A DNA stretch of 64,000 nucleotides from Brachyhypopomus gauderio (GCF_052324685.1 NC_135213.1:38398777-38462776), one strand, 5' to 3'. Shown: positions 28,091 through 41,634, counted from the stretch's first letter. Numbers and translations: made by a program. The notes: generated from the letters alone by a model not told the origin.

Positions 28091-31000
28091 GTGTGTGTGT
28101 TTGGACCGCTTGAGCCGTGAACAAGATCAGCAGAAATGGGCAGTGAGAGGGATCATCCTCTCTAGAAAGAGTGAGTGAGAGAGAGAGAGAGAGAGAGAGA
28201 GGCGCAAGATCTGCTTTTGATGAAATATTTAAAATGCCTTTGTCCTGTTGCCTCTGATGGAGGCTGTGAAGAAGCGAGCCCTCTGGAGTGGTCAGAGGAA
28301 CCCTTGAACCACACAGAGCACGAGCTGACCGCTGTCCTCGCATTTGACCCCATCCTGATGCCCCGAAACTCATCTGCGTGTGAGGACGCAATCCCTTCAG
28401 GAAAAGGCATCGCTCAATTTTTAATGAATATTTGTCTTTAAAAAAGAAATAATAACTATTCTGCAAAGCTATTAGAATTAATATTAATGCTTGCTCGTGA
28501 AATATTCATGAAGGCAGGAAAGAAAAGAGAATGGGAGAGATGTGTGAGGGGGGTAAGCTGAAGCGTGGGTAACTTTCACACACACACCCCCCCCCCCCCC
28601 CCCCCCCCATGTTGGAGGTGTTGGGGAGGAGAGGGGGCAGTTTCACAGTGGGGGTTGCTTACATGGCAGCCTGACGTTAACAAACACAACGAGTGACTGA
28701 AGCAGAGCAGCTAACATGTGCGTCAGTCCGCTGGTACACGACAAACGTCCCGCTGTGCTTTTGTCTAGCAGGGTTGCAAAATAATCTTGTGAGAATATCT
28801 CCATTAAGGGGCTGGGTCTCTTTGACCCTTTTAGTCTTAAGCATCCTCCGTGGGCGGAGGTGACGTAGACGGGTCTGTCCGGCTCCGTCCTGGTTTCCCC
28901 CTGCCTCCATCTCTTGCCTCCGTCTCCTGCTTTTCCATCTCCTCAAATTAAGAAATTAATGAGGGGTGGATTCTTTACAGGCGGCCCCGGCAATGTTTAC
29001 CACTGATTAAATTATAATGCGGCCCCTGCTGTATAATTCATAAGCCAATTAGAGGAAGTGTTGCTTGATTTGATGGGGAGCAGACACATGAAATACATTT
29101 AACTAATAGAGAGCAAGAGAGGATCGCTGCATAGAGGGAGGGAGGCACAGTTAGAGTGAGATGGAGAGAGAGAGAGAGAGAGGGGGGGGGGGGAGGACAT
29201 GAGAACAGGCGACTGGCCCATGCTCTCTAGGATTACGTGGCTAATTGCTCTGTTTTATCTGCCTGTCACGGATAGCCATGCATATTTCAGGACGCCCAAA
29301 GACTCTGATTGTTTGTGAGCGTGTCAGGGCTGTAAGAGGCGACTGACTGGCCAAACTGGAGTGTAGTTAAAGACCGGCAGGAGGGTCGGGACCAACGCAC
29401 GCCAACGCCAGCCGGCAGGTGAGGGTCTTTGTGTTTGGGTCATGGTCAGTGTGATGAGGGCTGAAGGCAGGAAGCACACATTGGTCTCAAGCCCAGGTCC
29501 TACAGGTGATGAACACGACCCCACCGTGACCCCACCACGACCCCCCACTGGAGCGGCAGCTCGCCCATGCAACACCCTCTTTCCTTCAGGGAGGGTGATA
29601 TTCTCCGTCAGTCTGCATTCAGCTTCACGTGAGCACCCTGAACATGACACGTTTCATGTCTCCCGTGTGTCCTTCCTTCATCGTGGGACACACACGTGTT
29701 CTCCACCTGGTCCTACACCTGGTCCTACACCTGGTCCTACACCAGGTCCTACACCAGGTCCTACACCTGGTCCTACACCTGGTCCTACACCTGGTCCTTC
29801 ACCAGGTCCTACACCTGGTCCTACACCAGGTCCTACACCAGGTCCTACACCAGGTCCTACACCTGGTCCTACACCAGGTCCTACACCAGGTCCTACACCA
29901 GGTCCTACACCTGGTCCTACACCTGGTCCTTCACCAGGTCCTACACCAGGTCCTACATCAGGTCCTACACCTGGTCACCTGGTCCTACACCAGGTCCTAC
30001 ATCAGGTCCTACACCTGGTCACCTGGTTCTACACTTGGTCCTACACCTGGTCCTACACCTGGTCCTACACCTGGTCCTTCACCAGGTCCTACATCAGGTC
30101 CTACACCTGGTCACCTGGTCCTACACCAGGTCCTACATCAGATCCTACACCTGGTCCCCTGGTCCTACACCAGGTCCTACAGGTGGTGAACGTAAGCACC
30201 AAGGAACCAGCTCCCAGACGCAGCAGCCAGAGACCCTGATCCATCTTCCTGAGTGACATCGTCTCTGGCAGCCGACAATTCTGATTTATTACCAGTGCAT
30301 TTTGCCCGTCACAGATAACCTCTGATCTTGGAACAATCTAGACTGTCCACTGAATGTAACACTGTCAGGAGATTCTCCCCAGGAAAGCGTCTCCAGGACA
30401 GGAAGACACATGGACAAGGCTGCCATAGATTGATCGGCTTTTGAAAGACGATCAGACATTTATGCTAAAGAGGAAACCAGAGTGAGAACATCCTTAATCA
30501 TCTGATTGGGGAAGATTATCTGTAAGGGTCTCGTTCCTCTTTTTGCTCTGTTGTCCTTTTTCCAGGATCAGGTGACTTCTTTTACATGACAAAAGGGAAT
30601 CTTGTGTCAAAGCCGCTGTAGTTTACGACAGACGTGCAGACACAGTGACCATCAGTGGATCACTCATACTGCTTTAGGAGAAGGTAGATTTACTGTACCG
30701 TACACACGTTAATAAGAAGGTATGGGAAGTCACTGTCATGGCACTGCGACGGCACTCTAAAACGTCAGGACGTCGGATCTAGGGGAAATTGCTTTTATAA
30801 TGTTTGACAGCAGGGCCTTGGTGTTCATGTTGCCACTGCGAACAGAACCACCTGGTCAGAGCGTCACAGAAGCCGAACATCTTCGGTTCCAGTGGTCAAG
30901 CCGTGTGATCTGAACACTTGCCTGACGTTTGACACAGGCATTGACTGATGAGCCCGGTCACTGGAGCCCTCTCAGGAGATGGGTAAAGAGACCCCTCCAA

Positions 31001-34000
31001 CCTGGAGGCTACGCCATCTCCACCATCTCCACCCTCTAGCCCCTACCCCCGTACCCCCCTCTTCTCCACCCGCTGGTGGCCTACCGCTTGGCAAGGCGCC
31101 ACATATTTGACTGACTTATTCATTTGCTCTAAAGCCCGAGTAACCGGATAGATGTTAATTAATAAAGCTGTCAGACAGAGCGCCCCCTTCAGGCCATCAT
31201 CAACACTTCAGTAACGTTATCTCTCCATTGTTTCAGGGCCTAACCGCCGGCCCCGCAAATCAATTACGCTAATGCTATGTAAATGAGGTCTCTTGCCATT
31301 AGCCCAAATGGCAGGGCCAGGCTAACATCTCCACAGCCTGTGTGGAGATACACCGAGACACAATGAAGAAGTAAGCAGTGAGCGCCTGATAATTGACTGT
31401 GAACACTGGAGCGCAGACAGCCATGGCGTTCTGGTGGGAGTGACAGGAGATCAGAGGGGTGAGATACAGATACACGGGAGTGTTGTGACTAATTCATGCA
31501 GGGTTTAGATGGAACAAAGTGAGTGACGTTACCCAAACGAGTTCACCATGTGCTTCGGCCCTCCCTCTGAAGTGGGCGGGGTTTACATGGATCATGTGAT
31601 GCCTGAATGCCCACACACACTTATTCCTTTACACATATGGCAAATGTTGGTGTCTGGGTCCCAGTGCCTGGTCAAGGGAGAAGTGCATTCTGGGACGAGA
31701 GTCATCACCGGTGACCGAAGATCAGCGTGGGACCACAGCGGACACACACACACACACACACACACACAGAGCACAGTGGGGACACACACACACACACACA
31801 CACAGCACAGTGGACACACAGAGCACAGCGGGGGGGGACACACAGACCACAGCCGGGGACACACATAGAGCACAGTGGGACACACACACACACACACACA
31901 GAGCACAGCCGGGGACACACACAGACCACAGCGGGGGACACACACAGAGCACAGCGGGGGACACACACACAGAGCACAGCGGGGGACACACACACAGAGC
32001 ACAGCGGGGGACACACACACAGAGCACAGCGGGGGACACACACAAAGCACAGCGGGGACACACACACAGACCACAGAGGACACACACACACAGCGGGCAC
32101 ACACAGAGCACAGAGGACACACACACAGACCACAGCGTACACATACAGAGCACAGCGTACACACACAGAGCACAGAGGACACACACACAGAGCACAGCGG
32201 GCACACACACAGAGCACAGAGGACACACACACAGAGCACAGCGGGGACACACACAGAGCACAGCGGGGACACACACAGAGCACCGAGGACACACACACAG
32301 AGCACAGCGGGGACACACACAGAGCACAGAGGACACACACACAGAGCACAGCGGGCACACACACAGAGCACAGCGGGCACACACACACAGAGCACAGGCC
32401 ACAGGACTGCCACTGGATACCCTCGGAGAGCTGAGCCCGTGTAATCTGAGTTAGAGATGTGAGACGCTGCCACACTCACTGTTTGGGATAATTGAATATG
32501 CACAAATCACAGGTAATGACCTGAGAAGCCTCACCAAGCAGATCCCACGTTTGTTCTGGATCGCGGTTGCCTCTGGGTTTTTTTTTTTTTTTTTACCACT
32601 TTACTGTTCACTGTCAAAATGTTAAAATTCTTAAAAAAGAATCTGAACCCAGACAACCTGGGACGGGGACTCATGCTGCGGAAGAAAGCAAAGGAGTTTC
32701 CACAGACACGCTCGTCCCAGACACAAACACCTGGTGCCGTGTCAGTACGTGCCGGGCGGCAGGCCGCGTCAGAACTTCCCAGAGCTCACGGCCACGCAGC
32801 TGCAGCCAGAGAGTGTACCTGCTGGGGCCGAACCCTGCTTCCTGGAGCTCGGCGGCCTGGTCCACGTTGCGGGGGAAACCGTGCAGGACCCAACCACGCG
32901 TGGTACAGTCCAGCCTGCTCAGCCTCTCGGTCAGGATCTGCCGCACCATGAGGTCTGGCACTGGGGCCATCCAGTAGAAACAGCACATCGTTAAAGAGAG
33001 GAGAAAGATTTGTCATTACGCTTTATTTATATCTTCCCAGGCATTGATAACATAAAGAACGATGCAAAAGATGAGTGAAAGCATTATTAAGCCAAACTTC
33101 TAGAATCACAGATGTGTTTTCTCTGTAGTTTCAAGTGCAAACCCATCAATTTGTGTCCTCTGAATGACTGTACAAAACAACAGTGCAGGCATATCTGCTT
33201 TTAGTTTTACAGTATTTACAGCATCTCTGCGTGAGCTGCAGCAGGTCAGAAGGTTAAAGATCTAAACACGCTGCTGAGATTCCCTATGAATCTGTTTACT
33301 TCTTTGACAGTTACCCAAAGTACAAAAAGAACTGCTGGATGAAACGGTCAGTAGATAAAAGAAAGCAATCACCTCTTTACCGTCCAGGAACATTTGGACC
33401 AGAACAAAACAAAAAACAAAAAAAAAGAGATACAGGTTCAGGTATTCATGGAGGAAAGCAAACCTGAATTAAATTTCTTCTTTTGCAGCACAACGGCTGA
33501 CCATCGGCTGACCGTCTAGATGTTGGGAAGGTTACAAGCTCTTTAAAACAAACGTATAACCGCCAAAGAGCCCACCATGAAAATACATTAAAGAAAGTGC
33601 CGTTTATTATCAACCTGTTATCAAGGACATGTGGGTGTACCTGTACAATCGCAAGGGCTTTTATTCAGATATGAGATCAACTGAACAGCCAGCAGGCATA
33701 TTGTCATTTAAATTCATGCATATACATTTCTCCCTTTTGAAGCTGTTCCACAGGCTTCTGTGTGAGCACAAACGGTGTGTGCAGCAGCCTGACAGGCAAC
33801 ATAAGTGAATTGTTTAAGGGGGCTGATGCTGATATAAAGCCAGGATGAAGACGCTTAACATGCGGGGAAGAGCTCGCAGGACGAGGGGCGGCACGCAGGA
33901 ACAGTGACAAAAAAACCCGAAGGCGACGAGCAAACAAATAATGGGGTGAAAGGAAAAATAGAACGCCATTCTTTCAGGAACGCGAGCCGGCACCCAGGGG

Positions 34001-34429
34001 GGTCCCCGCGGATGTTGAAAAATTAAAGTCGACGGTTTCAAACTGTCCAATTTCCACATCAAACACTCACAGCCTCATGTCTCTCACTCCCCAGACTGGC
34101 TTCAAACAGCAGGCATCCTGGAGAGGACGCTCCTCTCTCTCCTCTCTCCCTGCTCCTCCTCCTCTTCTCGTAAGACTGTATTTTTTTCATTTCCTTAATA
34201 ATCCTGCTCCCTAAATCCCAGAAGCACTGTACTGGTTCCACTAGCCACCGTCTCTACATCGCCTAATTATACCCCTGCCAGCCTATTAATCAACTCCTAA
34301 ATTATTTAGGCGAGCTTCTCTGCCTGAAACCTTCACTGTCACAGCGCCGGGGTGGAATCAGGGAGAGACGGAGGGAGAAAGAGACAGGACAAAAGAGACA
34401 GGACAGAGAGAGACAGAGACGGAGAGGGA

Positions 34430-34499
<70 letters not shown>

Positions 34500-34755
34500 A
34501 AGCTAAAGTCAGTTTTCAGACACAACCCAAAAGCGAAAGTTCTCTCCCAGGACAAAACAGCACAGGTTGACAAGACGTGGGAGTGCCAGCTAATACAACA
34601 TTTACATTGCATTTCTTATGCATTCTTCTCTTTCCTGACAAACATGCAAACACAGATTTATGGAATTCATGAATACATCCACCACCACTGTGGTTTAGGA
34701 TGCAGTCAGCATGCACCATTGGGGTCTGACATTCAGACCCTTTCACTTCCCCAGA

Positions 34756-34795
<40 letters not shown>

Positions 34796-35340
34796 ACAAG
34801 AGATGAGTGGTTGATAGCAACCCTATGGACTTCAACTATATTATGAAGGATAACATCTCTCAAAACCATAATGGCTTTTATCTTTACTGCAGTACAGAGA
34901 TAAAGAGATAAAACGAGTCTTTGATGCAGGTCAAAGGGAGAAGTGTAGCTCCTCTCAAATCAAGCTGTTAGCCATATGCAACACACTACTAGCCTGAGAA
35001 TACACCAGAGACTGATCGATGGGCATTGATCCTGAATTCTCAAACTCCTTTTGATCCTCCTTTTCATACTCTTTACCTTTCCACTCTTGTCACACTTAAC
35101 TGATAGCTCATACGCTTTCACAACTCATTGCTGACTTCGATCAGCTAATCTGCGAGAGCCTCGTCTAATCTGTCGAAACAGACAAGCTCGGCTTGTTAAG
35201 TGTGAGCCACTCCTGCGTTCCTCACACCCAGAAATGTCTTGGATCTCTGCGGAAGACGAGCGGGACAGAGGTGCCCGTAGCCGGTGCAGAGCGAGTTCCC
35301 ACCCCCGCCATGCCACGTCCCCCCCCCCATCAGGCTCATT

Positions 35341-35416
<76 letters not shown>

Positions 35417-36167
35417 TTTTATAGCCCGTCAATTCTCCGGGGATGTTTATTAAATTAATCACATCTTGCTCAAGGCAAGTTTAGACAGCGAGCGGCGGTG
35501 ATTGGCAGGCACGGGCCCTGGTGAGGCAGGGTCAGATCCTGGGCCCACTGCCATCACGGCCCGGCTCAGCCAGGACACCCTGGCAGTTTTACACCCTGTC
35601 TTGCTGAATTACTTTCCCCTCGGGGCTTCGGAAGAGCTTTGGTGGGCCTGCAGGACATGAGATGCACTGAAACAAAGACCCGAATGATTAACAGGAGGCC
35701 TGATTATCAATAATGCGGCTGCGTGTATTACGGCTTATTGCTTATGCAATTTACTCAATGTACTTTACAATTTACAATGTACTCTCGAGCTCTGGCAGCT
35801 AAGGCCAGAGCAACAGCATGAATCTTTGCGATAAAAATATGAGTTATTAGATACTGACCGTTTTTAGACTTTTTAGATAGTGATCGCCTCCACTGATCCT
35901 CTGATAGCTGTACAATGACAACAATGTCGAGGGGTTTTTACCCTTGATCTTAATCTTATTATGTGAGATTATTTTTAAGATACCAATATAATCATAACGC
36001 TGCATTCACTGTATGCAAACACCACGATATATTGGTTGGCTACACCAGGCGTGACGGGGGTGGTCTAATTATTTGGCCAAAGCCAGAAGATTCTAACAGA
36101 GGCAGCAGACTCTAAATAGGCCACATGCACTGAAGCTTCAGCTCATCTTGGAGCATGACCTGCTCGA

Positions 36168-36207
<40 letters not shown>

Positions 36208-36336
36208 GTGAGGAAGTTTACCTTGGCGTCCTGACTCCAGGAAGGGTTTAATGAGCTCTCCCATACTGCTGTCATCTGCTGCCACTGCCTTCAAAAGCTC
36301 ACCACAACAAACTACAGAAGACACAGAGAGGAGACG

Positions 36337-36417
<81 letters not shown>

Positions 36418-39400
36418 CAAAAGTAAAAACAGAAAGAAAAAGAAAACAAGAGCAACAGACAGGGAGAGAGGGAGAGAATGACAGGAACAGAGAAAGTTTT
36501 AAATTTTAAATAAACAGAATGCACAATGTTCAGCGCGACCTTTAAGACGGTCTCAAGACAGAGGAGGAGAGGACAGAGGAGGAGAGGACAGGTCTTGTGC
36601 TTCCAGCCACAGAGAGGACGCGTGATGAAAGTTAGCGTGTCAACACACACGGCTGGAAGGAAGACACAGAGGGACAGCCGCGGAAACACAGGAGCTGACC
36701 CGAGGATCACCCCAGATATCCAGAGGTTTTAATTCCAGTTTCCATTCGCAACAAAGGAACTGTGTTTTCGAGTAAATATAGAGAGATTTCCGAGAGGCCT
36801 GTAAAGTGGTACAGTGACTCACCGTCGACTACGCTGTATTTGTGAGCAAGCAGGCGGGCCTGCAGACTCTTCCCGCACCCCGGTGGTCCCAGCAGGACGA
36901 TCCTGGGTGTGTGAGGTGCGTCGGAGCGGGACCTGGTCAGGACGTAGTCCCGCGCTGCAGGACAGAGACGGGGGGGGGGGGGGGTAACCAGAGGCCCTAC
37001 GTCACGCGAGGCTGAACTCTTGCGCAGCTGTTGCTGTGATTTTTTCGTTGTTGTTTTTGTTAATGTGCACATGGTGGCATTGATCTGGGACACGCACTAC
37101 GTTTCTCAGAAATGACAAACAACAGTGCCATGTAAGAAAAGGAACTAATCAATAATGAACTGTTAATGCCGTTTAACTGAACCGCAGTTAATATGTCAGT
37201 GCCACTGTCCTAATGATACAGCTTACACGTGTAATTAATGTATTTCCCAATGCTCTCTATACTTCCAGTAATTAAAACACGCATGCTTCAAGACTTCATA
37301 TGAACACTACATTCCTTTGTAAGTATACAAAGATTAGAACAAAAGAGTGAAAAAGAAATAAAAACAAAACAAACAGAAAAACTCTATTAAAACTTGGCCT
37401 CGAATAGCCTTACCCAACTGTAGGCTATTCTGCACATTGGACTTAAATGTCCTGTATTGCAATAAGAACAGAAATCTCCCCTAAATGTTTAATGGAGCTG
37501 GATAATACCGCACTTATGTAGGGGCAGTGAGAGCGTCCGTTTAAAGGCCAGCCGCTCGCATGATAAACAGCGATCGCGTCTAATGTGAATACGAGGCAGC
37601 TGGATTAATAAATCATCGCGGGCTTCCTCTCACGTGCGCGGGGGCGTTTGTGTTCTGCGTGGCGCGCGCCAACATCTGTTTGCTGCACTGCAGCCGTAAC
37701 AATGCTGCTCTCGTGCGCCAGGACTTCTCTCTAATGTGTGATCATTAACAACAGCCTAATTATAACTAATGAGTCTCGCTCATCCAACACTTTAGACCCC
37801 TAATTGCTCTACAACAACGGTGATAAATGGTTAATATGCAAAACATGGTAATGCGCTAAAAGGCGAGGTTATGGAGGCGCTGATGTCGCAATCAAACCGC
37901 ATGCAGAATTAGCAATAATCAATATTTAAGATGACGGCTTTATTGCGGTTTATTGCTCAGTCTGAAGTCATAAATGTTTTACAGCTAAGAAAGATTCCAG
38001 ATATTTGTTTTATCCCTCCGTTTAACGCGGTCTAGCGAGCTGGGTGTGATTAAATATAGAGTCGCCACCGCTCCGTGTCCCAAAGCTCGCGTTTAAAAAT
38101 CAAGCTGAAATCTGCGAACTATTACGGGAAGGTGGAGAGTTGCTCTCCTGACGCTCACACGGGGCGCTGTGGATGCGGTACGCGCTAACGTCGTGCGCCA
38201 CGCACCGCGCGCGCGAGACCGCGCAGCACACCCCGCACCGCGCGCGACTCTCCGACAAAACGCACGTCTCCCCAAGGAGAGAGGAAAGTTAAAAAAGGTA
38301 AAAAGGCGTAGGCCCATTTGGAAAAAAAGGCCAGAACCAGCTCTGAGGATACCGAATTACGAAATAACTAATCTTAAAATAACAAACTTATCTGACCATA
38401 ACTAACAAAACCCAACATGAACCTCCACCCCTCCTCGAAAAACAACCCCCGCCTCTCTTTACAGTCAAATATGCAAAGAAGAGTTAAAATATTCAACAGC
38501 CTGTGCTCTCCTTATCCCACGACAAAAGGCGGGAGAAAGTGACAGAATTATTTTGTCAAGTTGAGCGGTGTAATCTTGAGACAGGTTTAGCTGGGCTGGC
38601 CTGCACGTGGCGCCCGGGGGCTCCAGGGACGGCGTGTGCCCGCAGCACTGCCCGAGGCGAGGTCCCCCGACGGGCTGCCGGCCTGACAGCTTGGCCAATC
38701 ACGGGCTCTGAGCGGAGCGGTGGCCGCGTGGCCTCCGACCAGAACCGGGGTCAGCACAGCAAGGCTGAAGGGGGGGGAGCTGCCGAGATACTGCACTTCA
38801 AATAACGCTAATGAGAGAAAGGCAGCACCGTTCGGCCGTGCTGCCAGCACTGGTGCCACGATAATTGGCCCTATTCATTTTTACTTTATTACAGCAAGAT
38901 TTGAGTATAGCAGATGTTCCTACTGTATGTTTTCTAAACTCAGCGACTCTGTGTAAACCAGCAAAATGCTCTGACAGACAGTCAGCTGGACAGTGCAGTG
39001 GAAACGCCAGCGATCACCTTGGGCAAACACGTCTACATGAGGCTGGTCAGCATCGATGACCCTCAGGCGGCTGTGATAGGTGGTCTGTAGACCGCACGCC
39101 TGTTTGTGATAGGCCCGCAGCTTCTGGGCGATGTGGTCTTTGGTCATCGGGCCCTGTGGCTTCTCCAGACGCTGAGTGACTTCGGGGCTGTCAGGCCATA
39201 TGAATGTGACGTGATACACATCTGAAAACATGGAACAAGCAGGACAAGAGGTCAGAACCATCTCTATTAACACAGATAGCATTTATAATAGAGCATAATC
39301 CAGAAGAAATAAACATATACCACCCAATCACAGCTCTCACTGAAGATGCTGTGAAGATTCCTTCAGGGCGCGTTCTCATGAGTAAACTGTTTTGCAGCTT

Positions 39401-39999
39401 GGATCACTTTGTACAGATCGGATCACTTGGAATCAAAGAGGCAGAAGCACCTCGTGGAATAAAACCCAAAATCCTAAAGTCTGAGATTAACTGGAACAGT
39501 GATTGTACCTTAGAACAGTGTCAAAAGTTTGATTCTCTAAAGGAGAAGGTGGCAGTTACATGGCTGCAGAGCGTGTGCTCCATAACAGATCTGTGGGGAG
39601 CCGGAGTTTTTGTTCATTATAACGCGCCTCTAGTGTCCCCAGAGGACCCGCTGCCATCGTTGGGATTCAGCGAACAGGTTCTGTTTGGTTAAGGTCTACG
39701 GTTCATGAAGTGCATTTTAACGAGGGCGCGGGCCAACTGCCAGTCTCTACGCCCAGCTCTCTAAACCGAGGAACTGTGATGATCATTTAGATATTACCTC
39801 CAGTGACAGGGTCTATCCTCTTGCCCAAACTCCTTTCAATCAGGACGTTGTCTGGGGCCTGCAGGATCACTGTGGCCAAGCAGACACAGCAGCATACATA
39901 AGAGCACAGGAGGTAAGTTTAACCAGCGTGGTCTCATCCTCTAGAATGGGATAACTAAGAAATTATAGTTCTTTAGCAGAGTCATCATGCAATGCATGC

Positions 40000-40061
<62 letters not shown>

Positions 40062-40187
40062 GGAGAGAGGGAGGGAGAGAGAGAGAGAGAGAGTATAGCA
40101 CTGACCAACATGCTCTGGGGAGATGCCTGCTTCCTGCAGACATAAAGCTTCTCCTCGGTTCTTAGGGATGGCTTCTAGCACCCAGCC
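25640..40187 (-). CDS. AK8: AK8 adenylate kinase 8, 3' part (8 exons, 5' end not found)
   Basis: AK8 is a cilium- and flagellum-associated nucleoside monophosphate kinase with two adenylate-kinase domains in tandem. Exons in order: 40106-40187, 39798-39869, 39018-39221, 36823-36954, 36222-36311, 32819-32960, 27484-27564, 25640-25886. Together 1050 bp, 349 codons plus stop, with all phases consistent. Seen: GWVLEAIP and RIDPVTG of kinase domain 1; the P-loop GPPGCGKS, then [16 protein letters not shown] and DPATGER of domain 2; and a [10 protein letters not shown] / [11 protein letters not shown] motif closing each domain. The human protein is about 480 aa, so roughly 130 N-terminal residues, including the first P-loop, are upstream in or beyond the tandem array. 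In the second lid, RS-VDP replaces the usual RR-IDP. The first exon listed begins in phase 0 after TTGATAG. Confidence 0.94.
25914..27474. repeat. Large minisatellite (about 37/49-bp units) filling the last AK8 intron
   Basis: About 37 tandem copies of GACACGTGTCTGTGGTTCTA plus GAGTGAGGGGGTTGAGGG. Units come in forms with GAGTGAG, GAGYGTGAG or an extra GTTCTGTG insert, arranged in recurring blocks. The array spans essentially the whole intron between AK8 exons 27484-27564 and 25640-25886, leaving only about 10-27 bases of unique sequence at each splice site. ORFs on both strands ([18 protein letters not shown]) are repeat translation. Confidence 0.95.
28051..28089. repeat. G39 homopolymer
   Basis: Thirty-nine consecutive G residues followed by (TG)n. 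This is the longest G run in the window and strongly quadruplex-prone. The exact length could be a sequencing or assembly estimate. Confidence 0.85.
28940..29150. promoter_or_regulatory. Candidate conserved non-coding element in AK8 intron
   Basis: A non-repetitive island between simple repeats with TTACCACTGATTAAATTATA, AATTCATAAGCCAATTAG and similar homeodomain-like sites. Regulatory role is inferred from composition only. Confidence 0.25.
29698..30185. repeat. 12-bp minisatellite (GGTCCTACACCT/A)n
   Basis: About 40 copies of GGTCCTACACCT or GGTCCTACACCA. The single-base change alternates along the array, with occasional GGTCAC or CCCCTGGT joints. Because the unit is a multiple of three, all plus-strand frames stay open ([25 protein letters not shown]). 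The 265-codon ORF at 29442-30239 is therefore a repeat effect. Confidence 0.95.
31085..31400. promoter_or_regulatory. Candidate conserved non-coding element with octamer-like site
   Basis: A unique, compositionally even block in an AK8 intron with GTTAATTAATAAAGC, CAATTACGCTAATG and the POU-type ATGTAAAT. It looks like a developmental enhancer core. Inference only. Confidence 0.3.
31735..32397. repeat. CA-rich minisatellite (CACAGCGGGGACACACACAGAG)n
   Basis: About 28 copies of a 22-26-bp unit, CACAGCGGGG or CACAGAGG followed by ACACACACAGAG. Copy length varies through the CA part, so all six frames stay open for 190-300 codons ([15 protein letters not shown]). These ORFs are not genes. Confidence 0.94.
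32961..36221. other. AK8 intron
   Basis: Intron with T/A-rich unique sequence, a long (GA)n at 34436-34496, (GT)n at 34758-34794, (CA)n at 35347-35410 and (GT)n at 36171-36204, the last only 18 bases past the donor of exon 36222-36311. No exon found. Confidence 0.6.
35440..35960. promoter_or_regulatory. Candidate conserved non-coding element in AK8 intron
   Basis: Non-repetitive block after the CA repeat with TTATTAAATTAATCACATC, GAATGATTAACAGG, GATTATCAATAATGCGG and TTATTGCTTATGCAATTTAC. Dense homeodomain-like and C/EBP-like sites. Enhancer role is inferred, not shown. Confidence 0.3.
36340..36414. repeat. (GA)n microsatellite beside an AK8 exon
   Basis: About 37 GA units starting 29 bases upstream of the acceptor of AK8 exon 36222-36311. 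In the transcript it reads (CU)n and may act as an extended polypyrimidine tract. Confidence 0.95.
36955..39017. other. AK8 intron with candidate control region and CpG-rich patch
   Basis: A G-run at about 36971-36983 (poly-C in the transcript) forms the polypyrimidine tract of exon 36823-36954. Further in lies unique AT-rich DNA and a short CpG-dense patch at about 38150-38270 with many CGCGCG steps. No exon found. Confidence 0.55.
37540..38070. promoter_or_regulatory. Candidate conserved non-coding element
   Basis: Repeat-free block with many homeobox-like cores: CCTAATTATAACTAATGAG, CCCTAATTGCTC, GCAGAATTAGCAATAATC and GGTTATGGAGGC. It adjoins the CpG-rich patch at 38150-38270. Inference from composition and locus. 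Confidence 0.3.
40002..40058. repeat. (GT)n microsatellite downstream of AK8 exon 40106-40187
   Basis: About 28 GT units followed by a short GA block to 40093, which ends about 12 bases from the exon donor. Confidence 0.95.
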
Positions 40188-41545
40188 CTATCAATGTGCA
40201 CATTCACACACTCAATCTGCAGTCAGGATCTTTGATGGATTTTAAGACCATGCTGAATGATGACAACAAACTCATAAATCATCAAACAATACTAAATAGA
40301 AAATGTGTAGACATTATCTACTGGTCAGCTACTGGTCAGCTACGGGTCAGATACTGCACTTTTCTGCTCCTCTTTTTGTCTGTTTGAGAGGGTAAAATAA
40401 TCTCTGAGTGATAAATAGCTGTTTAAAACAACTAACAGGCTCCAAATGTATAATTCATACAAAGCGTGCCTCTGTATGAGTTCATAAGAGATAAAATAAT
40501 GAATGCATAAATGTCTATATATGTTGGAGGTAAGAGGCCAGTGTGGGGGCCCTGCAGGGAGGAGAAAGGAGGTTGAATCCATAAAACCTTGAAAATGTGT
40601 CTAATTCTCCAGCTCTTCTCCTCCTTGCTTACATGGCCATAAAAAGAACATAAGAAGAAAGTGAAAATCACATGCATATCATTCATTAGCTACAAATGCA
40701 TGAAAAAGATCTCTCTCTCTAATAGTCTCCTAAATCCCAAGGCTTGCTGTGCAATGGAGCAGCAAAATAAAAAAGCCTCAAAGAACCCTTCTCCCTCAAG
40801 TGCTTGTTAGGGGCCAACTTATTACCGTGGCGAATAATCTTAAAATAAATAAATATATGCAACAAACATTTATAGATCTAAGTATTATCAGAGGAGTTGT
40901 GGGTTTTTGCTGCTGAGCTCTCCGCGCCTGTTTGAAATCAGCCTTTGTTTTCCTGAGCTTTGATCTTTAACGGTGAACCTATCCACTGTTTCACCTGATC
41001 TCAGTGCACAAGTTTCCTCCCACTTACTTCTCCATTAAGCATTTGATTGCCTTCGTAGCACTGGGGCCCGAGGGCCGGGCTTGTGAACCGGTGCTGCACG
41101 ATGGCACTGATACTACGCATTAAACAATCCTGGATAGCTGGAAAAGAGGGCGACGGTGCCCCAGTTGAGTGAACCCTCCCCAGCCGCCCGTACAAAGAGG
41201 TCAGCTGGGAGGGTCTTGGATGATTAGATGTTGGAATCAGAGCAGGCTAACAGGGGGGTTAGTAACCTGGCTATTTCAGAAGGGTTTCAGAAGTTTTCGC
41301 TGCACTTTGAGAACATCCCATGTTTCTAGGACAAGGACAGAATGCAGATCTCACAGGAATGATTCTGTAAATTGTCTTTTTCGTGCATTTTTTAACACTT
41401 GTATAAGTGCAGCCAGGTGGGTTAGAGAGATCAGAGCAGGTCTTCAGGTACGTACACCTGGAGCGTCAGGAGCAGGAGAATTCTAGACCAGGTCCCAAAC
41501 CTGATCAAAATTGTAATGAGTTTGCCTCAGAACATCTCCATATAC

Positions 41546-41634
<89 letters not shown>

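Larger units (their letters stand above)
27565..32818. other. AK8 intron rich in simple repeats
   Basis: Intron between AK8 exons 32819-32960 and 27484-27564. Besides the larger repeats listed separately it holds G18 (27844-27861), a GA run (28177-28202), C22 (28587-28608) and GA/G runs at 29165-29191. I found no exon inside it. Confidence 0.6.

Noticed and set aside
29442..30239. 265-codon plus-strand ORF, collagen- or mucin-like GPTPG repeats
   Set aside because: It is the in-frame reading of a 12-bp minisatellite; all three plus frames are open over the same region and no splice or promoter context is seen.
31592..32503. Cysteine-rich 303-codon minus ORF and overlapping 190-250-codon ORFs
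   Set aside because: Open in all frames because of the CA/GGGG minisatellite; composition is only CVCPLCS repeats.
41001..41195. Minus ORF with ISAIVQHRF, considered as the missing AK8 exon
   Set aside because: Weak similarity only, and no suitable donor follows.
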